From Paenibacillus sp. FSL R5-0345 (GTDB lineage Bacteria; Bacillota; Bacilli; Paenibacillales; Paenibacillaceae), in the NCBI RefSeq assembly GCF_000758585.1, contig NZ_CP009281.1, positions 5,952,001 to 6,016,000 on the forward strand: DNA of 64,000 nt, in the 5' to 3' direction. Below the pieces are notes generated by a model. It was not told where the DNA came from, made no database searches, and saw nothing but the letters and a program-made list of their open reading frames with translations. The translations under genes were made by a program, and so were the position numbers. Below are positions 36,345-44,875 of the stretch, piece after piece (the first letter of the stretch is position 1; every line of letters begins with the position of its first letter).

Positions 36345-36374
36345 AGTATACCCCCCTACCCTATATTATGTCAA
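36345..36374 (-). promoter_or_regulatory. copA promoter with CsoR-type box
   Basis: On the minus strand TTGACA (36369-36374), an 18-base spacer and TATACT (36345-36350). The spacer contains TATAGGGTAGGGGGG, the G-tract/TA pattern of CsoR operators, so bound repressor would cover the promoter. Confidence 0.75.
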
Positions 36375-36398
36375 GCAACAAGCTCTACTGCAAATACC

Positions 36399-36455
36399 TA
36401 AAAAGGAGCATTCTCAGTAACAGAAATCCTGTTTCTGAGAACACTCCCTTTTTTC
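36399..36455 (-). terminator. Terminator of the copper-storage gene
   Basis: On the minus strand GGGAGTGTTCTCAG faces CTGAGAATGCTCC, followed by five T. Confidence 0.75.
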
Positions 36456-36486
36456 ATTCGTCTGATTTGAAGCACTCTCTACTAGG

Positions 36487-36816
36487 TTAAGCGGCCATTT
36501 CACGACAAACTCTTGCACAGGCAAAACATGCTTCTGCACATTGCTGGCAATGCTCGTGGTCATGTCTTTTACATTCGTTTCCACAGGCTTCACAAGCCTC
36601 TGCACAAGCTAAACATAGGGCTTTAACATATTTACTATTCATCGACATGGCATGCGCCGTGAATCCGCATATCTCTGCACATTCACGATCAAGACGAATG
36701 CACTCCTTCATCATGGCAACATGGTCTTCCTCCAAGCAAGATGAGTAACAGTGATTACAAGCAACCATACATTTTAAACACTCTTCAATACACGCTTTAT
36801 AATCTTGATGTGACAT
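36487..36816 (-). CDS. Four-helix-bundle copper-storage protein (Csp/DUF326 type)
   Basis: 109 residues with about 17 Cys in CxxxC-like spacing along four helices (CIEECLKCMVACNHCYSSC, CLACAEACEACGNEC, CQQCAEACFACARVC), the hallmark of cytosolic Csp3-like proteins that store many Cu(I) ions inside the bundle. No signal peptide is present. ATG 36816 follows AGAGGAG. The promoter region holds a CsoR-like G-rich box, in line with copper control. Confidence 0.85.
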   Translation of the reverse strand: MSHQDYKACIEECLKCMVACNHCYSSCLEEDHVAMMKECIRLDRECAEICGFTAHAMSMNSKYVKALCLACAEACEACGNECKRHDHEHCQQCAEACFACARVCREMAA

Positions 36817-36845
36817 CGTATAAGCTCCTCTCAAGATGTAATTTA

Positions 36846-36872
36846 GGATAGTCCCCTACTCTATATATACCC
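36846..36872 (-). promoter_or_regulatory. CsoR-like box upstream of the copper-storage gene
   Basis: On the minus strand TATATAGAGTAGGGGACTAT lies between TTGGGT and TATCCT, the same layout as at copA but more divergent. Confidence 0.5.
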
Positions 36873-36937
36873 AATCTTGAGCTAACTTATCATGCTCTGA
36901 GAAATTGCCGGATGATGATTATATAAAGTCCTGAGCC

Positions 36938-37174
36938 TTAGACAAGAAGCTGCTTCTCAATTTCTTGACGATTGAACACAAATCCGAAGAATACCTGATT
37001 GTTAATGAAAATGGTAGGAACCAGCCTTTTTCCTGTTCGATTAAATAGTGTATCTGCGTGCTCAGGATGATCTGCAATATTAAATTCAGTAAATGGAATA
37101 CGATGCTCATTTAAGAACTTTTTAAAACTTCTGCAATCCTCACAGGTCGGTGTTGTAAATACCTCTACATTCAT
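36938..37174 (-). CDS. Glutaredoxin-like protein
   Basis: 78 residues, full length for the NrdH/glutaredoxin fold: redox motif TPTCEDCRSF near residue 11, the TVP-like loop as LVPTIFINNQ and the FGFVFN turn. It would reduce disulfides or handle metal-thiol exchange. It is located among copper genes and has a CsoR-like box just upstream, so copper-linked expression is likely. Confidence 0.85.
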   Translation of the reverse strand: MNVEVFTTPTCEDCRSFKKFLNEHRIPFTEFNIADHPEHADTLFNRTGKRLVPTIFINNQVFFGFVFNRQEIEKQLLV

Positions 37175-37212
37175 ATGGATCTCCTTCCTTCAGTATATTT
37201 TCTAATATTGTT

Positions 37213-37237
37213 AGTATACCCCCCTATACTATATTTG
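37213..37237 (-). promoter_or_regulatory. CsoR-like box upstream of the glutaredoxin gene
   Basis: On the minus strand ATAGTATAGGGGGGTATACT; the TATACT serves as -10. The box is nearly the same as the one at copA (six G followed by TATACT). Confidence 0.65.
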
Positions 37238-37244
37238 AATCTAA

Positions 37245-37273
37245 CAAAAAAGGATTCCACCAACGAATCCTTT
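37245..37273 (-). terminator. Terminator of csoR
   Basis: AAGGATTC (37250-37257) and GAATCCTT (37265-37272) arms, with six T following on the minus strand. Confidence 0.75.
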
Positions 37274-37283
37274 CTATTATCCA

Positions 37284-37604
37284 TTATTTAATTAATTTAT
37301 TGATGGTAATTAATAACTCGTCTAACACTTCATTTTCACCATCTTGGATTCGTTCCACGACACAGCTCTTCATATGATGTTCTAACAAAAGCTTTCCTAC
37401 GCCGTTCAAAGCAGATTGGACCGAAGAGATTTGATGCAGCACATCATCACAATAGGTGTCCTTTTCAATCAATCCTTTTAGCCCTCTTACTTGTCCTTCA
37501 ATTCTATTGAGACGGCTAACCAGGTTCTTTTTAGTCTTCTCAGAGTGATGACTTTTTCGTTCACCCGTGCTACATGATTCGTGCTCGTGCGTATGATCTT
37601 CCAT
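37284..37604 (-). CDS. csoR: Copper-sensing repressor
   Basis: 106 residues, CsoR/RcnR fold of helices. The N-terminal tail is His-rich (HTHEHES). The conserved RLNRIEGQVRGLKGLIE helix and the Cu(I) ligands are present: Cys in TYCDDVL, then His-Cys in HHMKSCV. It represses copper genes until Cu(I) binds. ATG 37604 follows AAAGGAG. Its own promoter (TTGAAT, 18 bases, TATAAT) carries a G-rich tract, so it is probably autoregulated. Confidence 0.92.
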   Translation of the reverse strand: MEDHTHEHESCSTGERKSHHSEKTKKNLVSRLNRIEGQVRGLKGLIEKDTYCDDVLHQISSVQSALNGVGKLLLEHHMKSCVVERIQDGENEVLDELLITINKLIK

Positions 37605-37633
37605 GCACCAATCACTCCTTTCCATATAGTTTT

Positions 37634-37663
37634 ATTATACTATAGCCCTCCTATTCTATTCAA
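37634..37663 (-). promoter_or_regulatory. csoR promoter with G-rich box
   Basis: On the minus strand TTGAAT (37658-37663), an 18-base spacer holding AGAATAGGAGGGCTATAG, and TATAAT (37634-37639). Confidence 0.65.
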
Positions 37664-37678
37664 AATATAAAATACCGT

Positions 37679-38698
37679 TTAGACTTTCATCACTTCATGG
37701 AATATCGCCGATGTCTCAATTTGAATAGTAGTATGCTGGATTTTGAAGCGTTCCGCTATTAACTGAATAGATTGCTGTAAAATACGTTGATCATCCTCCT
37801 GGTCATTGATTAAGAGATGGCAACTTAGTGAATCAAGTCCGGAGGTAATCGTCCAAATATGAAGATCATGAACATTTATAACGCCTTCGATATTTTCTAG
37901 AACTGCCTTCACCTCAGATGGATTCACTGTAATCGGAGTACCTTCCATAAGAACATGAACGGTATGTTTGATGATTCCCCAAGCGCCTCTAAGAATTAAC
38001 AAAGCAACTAGTACACTTATAATCGGGTCGGCAATATACCAACCGAAAATCATCATGACTAAACCTGCGATAATAGCCCCTACGGAGCCTAAAGCATCGC
38101 CAAGCACATGAAGATAAGCACTGCGAAGGTTAATGTTATTCTTTACATCCCCTTTTCTCATAAGAGACCAAGCACTTGCAACATTGGCTAAAAGACCTAT
38201 ACATGCGATCAGCATCATAGAACCACTTGCAACCGTAGGCGGCTCGAAGAATCGGCCATAAGCTTCCACGATGATAAAACCAGCAACTACAAATAAGGTG
38301 ACCCCATTCAATAGTGCCGCTAGAATTTCAAACCGATGAAATCCATATGTTTTATTAGGAGAGGCAGGTTTAGTTGCAAACCAGACCGCTACTAAGCTTA
38401 ATGCTAAGGAGCTTGCATCGTTTAGCATATGCCCACTGTCCGATAGCAGCGCTAAGCTGTTAGTGACCAGTCCGCCAAAAAACTCCAAAAACATAATTCC
38501 TACTGTAATTATTAATGCAATCATTAGTCCTTTTTTGTTTCCGCTAGAATCAAAATGATGATGACCGTGAGGTCCATGGGAATGATCGTGTCCTGCATGG
38601 GAATGATTGTGATCGCTGTGATCGCTGTGATCGTGATCAGAGTGTTGCCCGTCTACATGCTCAATCTGATGATTGTGATTATTCTTCTTGTTCTTCAT
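37679..38698 (-). CDS. czcD: Cation diffusion facilitator (zinc/cobalt/cadmium exporter)
   Basis: 339 residues. A His/Asp-rich cytoplasmic N-terminus (about 8-48, many HDH and HSH units) is followed by six membrane segments with the metal-site pairs SDSGHMLNDA and HVLGDALGSV. A C-terminal cytoplasmic domain has NVHDLHIWTITSG. It exports Zn2+ and related ions in exchange for protons. Its promoter has consensus elements overlapped by a long palindrome of ArsR/SmtB type, but no such regulator gene adjoins it. Confidence 0.92.
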   Translation of the reverse strand: MKNKKNNHNHQIEHVDGQHSDHDHSDHSDHNHSHAGHDHSHGPHGHHHFDSSGNKKGLMIALIITVGIMFLEFFGGLVTNSLALLSDSGHMLNDASSLALSLVAVWFATKPASPNKTYGFHRFEILAALLNGVTLFVVAGFIIVEAYGRFFEPPTVASGSMMLIACIGLLANVASAWSLMRKGDVKNNINLRSAYLHVLGDALGSVGAIIAGLVMMIFGWYIADPIISVLVALLILRGAWGIIKHTVHVLMEGTPITVNPSEVKAVLENIEGVINVHDLHIWTITSGLDSLSCHLLINDQEDDQRILQQSIQLIAERFKIQHTTIQIETSAIFHEVMKV

Positions 38699-38764
38699 AA
38701 TTTACCTCCTATTTACCTTCAGCAAGATATTATTTGTATGCGCGTGCAGTGGTATTCAAAAGCT

Positions 38765-38831
38765 CCAGATCATAATAACATATGAACAAGTGCTCATATG
38801 TTATTATGATCTGGATTTTTCTTCTTGTCAA
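38765..38831 (-). promoter_or_regulatory. czcD promoter with 21-bp-arm palindrome
   Basis: On the minus strand TTGACA (38826-38831), a 17-base spacer and CATAAT (38803-38808). A perfect inverted repeat with 21-bp arms (38765-38785 and 38794-38814, 8-base loop) covers the -10 and the start site. Its centre, ATATGA-ACAAGTGC-TCATAT, resembles zinc-sensor operators of the ArsR/SmtB family. Confidence 0.75.
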
Positions 38832-38872
38832 TAATTAACCTAAAGGGTATAGTCTCTTGAATCTTGAAAACG

Positions 38873-38915
38873 CAAAAAAACATCTTTATACAATTTCTGT
38901 ATAAAGATGTTTTAG
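38873..38915 (-). terminator. Terminator of deoD
   Basis: 15-bp perfect arms (38878-38892 with 38899-38913) followed by seven T on the minus strand. Confidence 0.85.
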
Positions 38916-38936
38916 CTTATCTTTCACTTCTTAATC

Positions 38937-39653
38937 TTAAAGAGAAATCGCTGCTTCTAATGCAACTTCCATCATGCTGTTGAAAGAATTTTGTCTTTCT
39001 TCTGCCGTGGTTACTGCATGGGTAACTAATGAATCCGAAATGGTAAGAATACATGCTGCTTGTTTACCTAATACTTTCGCATTATGGAACAGTGCATAGC
39101 TCTCCATTTCTACACATACACAACCATGCTCATTGTAAAATTCATTGTGGCCTGGCACGTTGTCTTCATGATAGAACACATCGCTGGAATGAATTCTTGC
39201 AGTCAAAAGTGGCTTATTAATGCGTTTTGCTGCTGCTTCAATGATCTCATTCAATTCTTTACTTGGCAGTTGCACGTCTCCTTCTACACCACTTTGCACA
39301 TAGGCGTATGTAGATTCACTCCAAGCACTATCCGCCAGCACTACGTCAAATAAGTTCAATTTATCTGTGTAGGCACCTGCACTACCGATGCGGATGATGT
39401 TCTCCACACCATAGTTTTTGTATAGTTCATAAGAATAAATACCGATACTTGGCATTCCCATTCCCGAACCCATTACTGACACTTCTTTACCTTTGTAAGT
39501 ACCTGTATATCCAAACATATTCCGTACCGTATTAAATTGGGTTGGGTTCTCCAAATAGGTTTCTGCGATATACTTCGCTCTTAACGGATCTCCTGGCATT
39601 AATACTGTTTTGGCGATTTCACCATTCTGTGCTGCATTGTGCGGTGTTGACAT
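38937..39653 (-). CDS. deoD: Purine-nucleoside phosphorylase, DeoD type
   Basis: 238 residues, the usual length. The hexameric PNP motifs GDPLRAKYIAE, GSGMGMPSIGIYSYEL, RIGSAGAY, VEMESYAL and the catalytic Asp in TISDSLVTH are present. It splits purine (deoxy)nucleosides with phosphate for salvage. It is monocistronic, with a strong terminator. Confidence 0.95.
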   Translation of the reverse strand: MSTPHNAAQNGEIAKTVLMPGDPLRAKYIAETYLENPTQFNTVRNMFGYTGTYKGKEVSVMGSGMGMPSIGIYSYELYKNYGVENIIRIGSAGAYTDKLNLFDVVLADSAWSESTYAYVQSGVEGDVQLPSKELNEIIEAAAKRINKPLLTARIHSSDVFYHEDNVPGHNEFYNEHGCVCVEMESYALFHNAKVLGKQAACILTISDSLVTHAVTTAEERQNSFNSMMEVALEAAISL

Positions 39654-39767
39654 GATTTATTCCTCCTAAGTTTGTTACTCCACTACTATCTTACTATACC
39701 ATCCATGAATTTAAATATACGTTTAAAATATTCTTTTGTTTCAACAAAAAAAGAACTGATTCTCTTA

Positions 39768-40589
39768 CTACAATTTATTCGCAAACTCGTTAAGCTTTTG
39801 GGACATCATTTTTATTTCCTCAATAAATGCAGAAGTATGCTGAACAGATGCCGCCTGTTCTTGTCCGATCGCAGCTATCTTCTCTATCGAGTTAGCCATT
39901 TGGTTCGTAATCCCCTTAATCTGTAGCATGGTTTCATTTATATTTTGTGTTGAGGAAACGGTTTCCCGTGAAAATTTTCGAATTTCCTTGGCTACGACTT
40001 CAAATCCTCTTCCCTTCTCACCTGCATGCGCCGCTTCAATGGCTGCATTTAGCCCGAGTAAATTCGTTTGGTCAGCAACCTTTTTAATAATCGATAGGAC
40101 CTCTGTAGTATTCTCCACATCTCTTCCAGCTTGCTGGGATTGTATAAGTAGTTGCTGAGTGTACTCCGCAAGTGAACTTGCGCCATATGAAATATTATCA
40201 ATTTGCTCATTGGCTTGGGTTAGTGATTCTGAGATCTGTTCTACAATAGCTTTTAATTCACTTTGTCTGCGAATCTGAACTGCAATCCCGCCAATGACTT
40301 GACCCGTTTGATCGTGAAGAGGTGTCGCAGTACCCGTAAACTCGAATCCATAGAAGTTGGCCGGCACATCGGACTTCAAAGCTTGATTATCTCGCATAGC
40401 TAAGTAAAGTGGTTCTTCTTTGTTTAACAGTTGACCTTCATTAATGTTTAAATCAATGGTGTCGCCAGGAAAATAAGCAACAAACCTTTCCAGATCACAG
40501 ATGGCTATGGATAAATCAGCCGGAATAGATAATTTAATAATAGGTATAAACGAGATAAATTTGTTTAAGGATTCAATGTTGTTAATCAC
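39768..40589 (-). CDS. Soluble YfmS-like methyl-accepting chemotaxis protein
   Basis: 273 residues without membrane segment. The N-terminal sensory domain (about 1-110) resembles a PAS/cache-like fold (GQVIGGIAVQIRRQSE at its end). The short methyl-accepting domain has the conserved tip NLLGLNAAIEAAHAGEKGRGFEV, written here in part. It is probably a cytoplasmic receptor working with CheA/CheW. Its architecture resembles YfmS of B. subtilis, and the ligand is unknown. Confidence 0.82.
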   Translation of the reverse strand: MINNIESLNKFISFIPIIKLSIPADLSIAICDLERFVAYFPGDTIDLNINEGQLLNKEEPLYLAMRDNQALKSDVPANFYGFEFTGTATPLHDQTGQVIGGIAVQIRRQSELKAIVEQISESLTQANEQIDNISYGASSLAEYTQQLLIQSQQAGRDVENTTEVLSIIKKVADQTNLLGLNAAIEAAHAGEKGRGFEVVAKEIRKFSRETVSSTQNINETMLQIKGITNQMANSIEKIAAIGQEQAASVQHTSAFIEEIKMMSQKLNEFANKL

Positions 40590-40752
40590 AAAAATCTAGT
40601 CTCCATTCCAGCAAAAAGAATTTTCTAATCATGCTAAATTCTAAATTTTGCTTAGTTCATATTTGAAATATGTATTCGAGAAATCCTCATAAAATCCTCC
40701 AAAAAAGTTTACAAATCCCCTTTTTTCTCATACAACATACGGATAACATAAC

Positions 40753-40782
40753 AAAAGCCCCCACTTTGAAGTGAGGGCTTTT
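40753..40782 (-). terminator. Terminator of ahpCF
   Basis: AAAAGCCC-CCACTT and AAGTGAGGGCTTTT form a compact stem with T-rich ends, 29 bases after the ahpF stop. Confidence 0.85.
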
Positions 40783-40810
40783 GATTTCTTGCTTTTATTA
40801 ACAGTATCGA

Positions 40811-42340
40811 TTAGTTACGGATCAGATAATCAAATGCACCTAAAGCTGCTGTTGCACCTGATCCCATCGAAATGATGATTTGTTTATAAGCACTATTAGT
40901 GCAATCGCCAGCAGCAAATACTCCTGGTACATTTGTGGCACCATGGCTATCTACAACGATCTCGCCAACGCGAGTACGTTCAACCATGTCACCTAACCAA
41001 TCTGTGTTCGGAACCAAACCGATCTGTACAAACACACCCTGTAATTCAATATGGTGAGTTTCTTCTGTCGCACGATCGATATAAGAAATACCATCTACCT
41101 TATCCGTTCCAGTAATTTCTTTCGTTTGCACGTTCTTAAGCACAGTAACGTTAGGTAGGCTGTAGAGACGATCTTGCAGTACAGCATCCGCTTTGAGCTC
41201 TGGAGCAAACTCCAGAACCGTTACATGCTTCACTATACCCGCAAGGTCAATCGCTGCTTCAATCCCTGAATTACCGCCGCCGACAACGGCAACATCTTTG
41301 CCTGTAAATAAAGGACCGTCACAGTGTGGGCAGTAGGCTACGCCTTTATTCTTGAATTCAGCTTCACCAGGCACACCCATATTGCGCCAACGAGCACCTG
41401 TCGACAGGATGACCGTCTTACTCTTTAGAACAGCACCGTTCTCGAGCTCAACTTCAATTAAATCATTCTTATCTAAACGTGTGGCACGTTGTAACTTCAT
41501 CACATCAATACCGTACTCTTTCACTTGCTCTTCAAGTTTAGCCACTAGCTGAGGACCTTCAATGTAATTAACACTGATAAAGTTCTCAATGCCAAGGGTA
41601 TCGTTGACCTGACCGCCTAAGCGTTCAGCGACAATCCCTGTGCGAATCCCTTTACGTGCCGCATAAATTGCTGCACTTGCACCTGCTGGGCCACCGCCAA
41701 CAACAAGTACATCATAAGGAGCTTTGTTGTCAAACTCTGATGCATCCACAGTACTACCCATTTTAGCCAGAATTTCTTCAACCGTCATACGACCGCTTTC
41801 GAAAAATTCACCGTTAAGGTAAACGCTTGGAACAGACATAATTTCTTTGCGTTCTACCTCTTCTTTGAACACTCCGCCGTCAATCATAGTATGGGTAATG
41901 CCAGGATTGAAGATACTCATTAGGTTCAGTGCTTGTACAACATCAGGGCAATTATGACAGCTTAGGCTGACATAAGTTTCAAACTTATATTCGCCACTAA
42001 TGCTCTTGATCTGATCAATAACACTTTGCTCAACCTTAGGTGCTCTTCCGCTAACTTGCAATAGAGCCAACACTAATGAAGTAAACTCATGTCCTAGCGG
42101 AGTTCCAGCAAAGGTAACGCCTGTATCTTCACCCACACGATTTACGCTAAAGCTTGGGGTTCTAGGCAGTTCGGTTTTTTCTACCGTGATCCTAGCTGAC
42201 ATTTTGGCAATTTCATCAACCAGCGCTTCCATCTCTTGAGATGCTTCGTCAGAGCCTGCACTGATTTTCAGTACTACGTCGCCTTCCAAGAGTTCTAGGT
42301 ATTGAGCTAGTTGAGCTTTGATTTCTTGATCTAATTTCAT
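40811..42340 (-). CDS. ahpF: Alkyl hydroperoxide reductase subunit F
   Basis: 509 residues. An N-terminal double-thioredoxin-fold domain with redox Cys in SCHNCPDVVQ is followed by a thioredoxin-reductase-like FAD/NAD domain (VVGGGPAGASAAIYAARKG, the redox motif CPHC, and GVFAAGDCTN). It passes electrons from NADH to AhpC to destroy peroxides. It lies 14 bases after ahpC in the same operon, under PerR-type control. Confidence 0.96.
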   Translation of the reverse strand: MKLDQEIKAQLAQYLELLEGDVVLKISAGSDEASQEMEALVDEIAKMSARITVEKTELPRTPSFSVNRVGEDTGVTFAGTPLGHEFTSLVLALLQVSGRAPKVEQSVIDQIKSISGEYKFETYVSLSCHNCPDVVQALNLMSIFNPGITHTMIDGGVFKEEVERKEIMSVPSVYLNGEFFESGRMTVEEILAKMGSTVDASEFDNKAPYDVLVVGGGPAGASAAIYAARKGIRTGIVAERLGGQVNDTLGIENFISVNYIEGPQLVAKLEEQVKEYGIDVMKLQRATRLDKNDLIEVELENGAVLKSKTVILSTGARWRNMGVPGEAEFKNKGVAYCPHCDGPLFTGKDVAVVGGGNSGIEAAIDLAGIVKHVTVLEFAPELKADAVLQDRLYSLPNVTVLKNVQTKEITGTDKVDGISYIDRATEETHHIELQGVFVQIGLVPNTDWLGDMVERTRVGEIVVDSHGATNVPGVFAAGDCTNSAYKQIIISMGSGATAALGAFDYLIRN

Positions 42341-42354
42341 TTAGCTTTCGCTCC

Positions 42355-42918
42355 TTAAATCTTACCTACAAGATCGAGACTTGGTTTAAGCGTTTCTGCA
42401 CCTTCGGACCATTTTGCTGGGCAAACTTCACCTGGATGATTGCGTACATATTGTGCTGCTTTGATTTTGTTAACAAGTGCACTAGCATCGCGACCAATAC
42501 CACCAGCGTTAATTTCAACGGTTTGGATAATACCGTCTGGATCAATGATGAATGTACCACGATCAGCAAGACCGTCAGCTTCGATCAGAACATCAAAGTT
42601 GCGGGAAATCACATGAGAAGGATCGCCGATCATAATGTATTTTACCTTGCCGATGGCTGCAGAGCTTTCATGCCATGCTTTATGTGTAAAGTGAGTATCT
42701 GTGGAAACGGAATATACTTCAACACCCAGTTGTTTCAGGGTTTCATATTGGTTCTGCAGATCTTCAAGTTCAGTTGGGCATACGAATGTAAAGTCAGCTG
42801 GATAGAAGCAAACTACACTCCATTTACCTTTAAAGTTTTCTTCTGTAACATCGATGAATTTCCCATCTTGAAATGCGCTTGCTTTAAATGGTAGGACTTC
42901 TGTTCCGATAAGTGACAT
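42355..42918 (-). CDS. ahpC: Alkyl hydroperoxide reductase (peroxiredoxin) subunit C
   Basis: 187 residues, full length. Peroxidatic Cys in DFTFVCPTELEDL (near 47), resolving Cys in GEVCPAKW near 166. It is a typical 2-Cys peroxiredoxin reduced by AhpF. ATG 42918 follows AAAGGAG at good distance; the frame to 42960 is not needed. The promoter has consensus elements and two near-perfect PerR boxes, so it is peroxide-inducible. Confidence 0.96.
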   Translation of the reverse strand: MSLIGTEVLPFKASAFQDGKFIDVTEENFKGKWSVVCFYPADFTFVCPTELEDLQNQYETLKQLGVEVYSVSTDTHFTHKAWHESSAAIGKVKYIMIGDPSHVISRNFDVLIEADGLADRGTFIIDPDGIIQTVEINAGGIGRDASALVNKIKAAQYVRNHPGEVCPAKWSEGAETLKPSLDLVGKI

Positions 42919-42997
42919 ATTATTTAAATCTCCTTTAAGTTTTATTTTTTGTGGATACAATATTCAAATCTGCAAACATCACATATCTGAATACTAT

Positions 42998-43055
42998 TTG
43001 TAATTATTATAATTAACCAAATTAAGGCCTGTCAAGTTATTTATAATAATTCTAA
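42998..43055 (-). promoter_or_regulatory. ahpC promoter with two PerR boxes
   Basis: On the minus strand TTGACA (43030-43035), an 18-base spacer and TATAAT (43006-43011). The 15-base element at 42998-43012 overlaps the -10 and matches the PerR pattern TTATAATNATTATAA at all but one position. A second at 43041-43055, upstream of the -35, also has one mismatch. Confidence 0.85.
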
Positions 43056-43147
43056 TATGATAATCGTTGTCAGTCGCTAAATGTTCATAAATTATCATAC
43101 TTATGAACTAGTATGGGTTAGTTTAGGCGTTTTATGTAGGGCAATTT

Positions 43148-44026
43148 CTACAATTCGAAGTCATCTGCTATGAGGTTGATTATTTTTAAGGATTCCCTCG
43201 CTGCCTTTGGGGTAGAATATCGATTTCCATTATATGTGATTAACGCCTTCCATAAAGCCCATCCTCTTGCTCTATTCCAAGTCTCTTCATCCATCTGTAA
43301 TACATCCTTGAACACCTTTCTGCTATCCTCATCAAAAAAGGTCCATGCCATTGCCGCATCACAAGCAGGATCGCCTACACCCAAGATTCCGAAATCAATG
43401 ACTGCACACAGCTTTCCATCTTTGACTAGTAAATTCCCTGGCGCAATATCTCCATGAACCCAAACCGGCTTGGAATTCCATTTAGAAGCTAATGCCAGTT
43501 CCCAGATTTCTCTCAATAGCTTCTCATTAAAAATATCTTTATTATGCTCAATCGCATGTCTAGACTCTTCATCATATACAGCTAAAGATCCACCTCTATA
43601 GAAATTATGCTCTCCTGCTAAAGGTCCTCCACTAGCATCAATAGATTGTAACTCTATTAAGAATGCTCCCAAATCTCTTGCAAACTGATTAAGATTATTA
43701 ATATTTTGGTACGTTAACGTTTCACCCTCTACCCACTTATTGATAGACCACGGCAATGGATATTCTTCGTTAGGCTTCCCTTTGGCTAATGGTATTTGAA
43801 TAGGTAACGTGAGTTCTTTACTTAATATGGGCAACCATAGTTGCTCTTTCTCTACTTGTGGAGCATAAGCTGCTGCACTTGGTAACCTCACGGTCATATG
43901 CTCGCCTAAATGAAACGTTCGATTATCATTCCCACTGAATTTTACTGGTCTAATCTCTAAATCGGACCACGCGGGAAATTGTTCATTAATTAATCTTGCA
44001 ACTAAATCGACGGTAATTGTATTCAT
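43148..44026 (-). CDS. Aminoglycoside phosphotransferase-family kinase
   Basis: 292 residues of the APH/choline-kinase-like fold: the nucleotide loop region near the N-terminus, the catalytic loop WVHGDIAPGNLLV (Asp and Asn present) and the metal-binding IDFGILGVGDPACDAAMAW. Family members phosphorylate aminoglycosides, macrolides, homoserine or other small molecules; the substrate cannot be told. ATG 44026 has GCGAGG five bases upstream. It is divergent from the YdeI-like gene. Confidence 0.82.
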   Translation of the reverse strand: MNTITVDLVARLINEQFPAWSDLEIRPVKFSGNDNRTFHLGEHMTVRLPSAAAYAPQVEKEQLWLPILSKELTLPIQIPLAKGKPNEEYPLPWSINKWVEGETLTYQNINNLNQFARDLGAFLIELQSIDASGGPLAGEHNFYRGGSLAVYDEESRHAIEHNKDIFNEKLLREIWELALASKWNSKPVWVHGDIAPGNLLVKDGKLCAVIDFGILGVGDPACDAAMAWTFFDEDSRKVFKDVLQMDEETWNRARGWALWKALITYNGNRYSTPKAARESLKIINLIADDFEL

Positions 44027-44196
44027 AAATACCTCGCTAACATAAGTTTTACTAGCCATTTCCAAAAGAGACATCTAATATTATGTTAGCTTCACTAGTG
44101 TCTATATGCAAACTATGCAATTAGATCGGTCGTAAAAGGGACAAGCTAAGCAAGTAGAAAGCTTAATATAATTACGAGGAAGAAGGGTGTTCCTTA

Positions 44197-44793
44197 ATGA
44201 CAAATAGTAGAACCAACGCTAAGGTGGACGGATTCTTAAGAAAAGTAAAACAGTGGCAGGAAGAATACGAGACGTTGCGAAATATCGTTCTTGACTGTGA
44301 GTTGTTGTCCGAAGATTTTAAATGGATGCATCCTTGTTATACGTTTGAGGACAAAAACATTGTCTTAATCCATGGATTTAAAGAATATATTGCACTGCTG
44401 TTTCATAAAGGTGTCTTATTAAAGGATACCCATGGGATTCTGATTCAACAAACGGAGAATGTACAAGCTGCACGACAGATCCGGTTCACCAATGTTCAAG
44501 AGATCCTTGAAAAAGAAAGCATCATAAAAGACTATATTTATGAAGCCATCGAAGTTGAAAAAGCTGGTTTGGAAGTGGAGTTTAAAAAGAATACAGATTT
44601 CATCATTCCTGATGAATTTCAAACTAAACTCGATGAACAACCTGCCTTGAAAAACGCTTTTGAAGCCTTAACGCCCGGGCGGCAAAGAGCATACCTTCAT
44701 CATTTTTCGGAACCCAAGCAATCCAAAACCCGTGTGTCTAGGGTTGAGAAATGGATTCCGCAAATTCTGGATGGTAAAGGATTGAATGATTAA
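44197..44793 (+). CDS. YdeI/DUF1801-family protein
   Basis: 198 residues. The N-terminal DUF1801 domain has WMHPCYTFEDKNIVLIHGFKEY. A C-terminal YdeI/OmdA-type tail follows, with LTPGRQRAYLHHFSEPKQ and TRVSRVEKWIPQIL. The family is widespread in Firmicutes and associated in some species with stress or antimicrobial tolerance; its biochemical role is unknown. It is monocistronic. Confidence 0.85.
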   Translation: MTNSRTNAKVDGFLRKVKQWQEEYETLRNIVLDCELLSEDFKWMHPCYTFEDKNIVLIHGFKEYIALLFHKGVLLKDTHGILIQQTENVQAARQIRFTNVQEILEKESIIKDYIYEAIEVEKAGLEVEFKKNTDFIIPDEFQTKLDEQPALKNAFEALTPGRQRAYLHHFSEPKQSKTRVSRVEKWIPQILDGKGLND

Positions 44794-44802
44794 GTTGTAT
44801 AT

Positions 44803-44852
44803 GAAGAAGCAACCTTAGATCGGTGAACAATCCGAACTGAGGTTGCTTCTTC
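44803..44852. terminator. Bidirectional terminator
   Basis: GAAGAAGCAACCT (44803-44815) and AGGTTGCTTCTTC (44840-44852) pair perfectly, with a second small stem inside. It lies between convergent genes. Confidence 0.85.
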
Positions 44853-44875
44853 TCTTTTTACTAAAAGACTTTATT

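Noticed and set aside
36414..36605. Minus-strand frame overlapping the copper-storage gene
   Set aside because: Out-of-frame shadow of the Cys-rich gene and its terminator.
39672..39926. Plus-strand frame over the chemoreceptor 3' end
   Set aside because: Complementary shadow of a well-supported gene.
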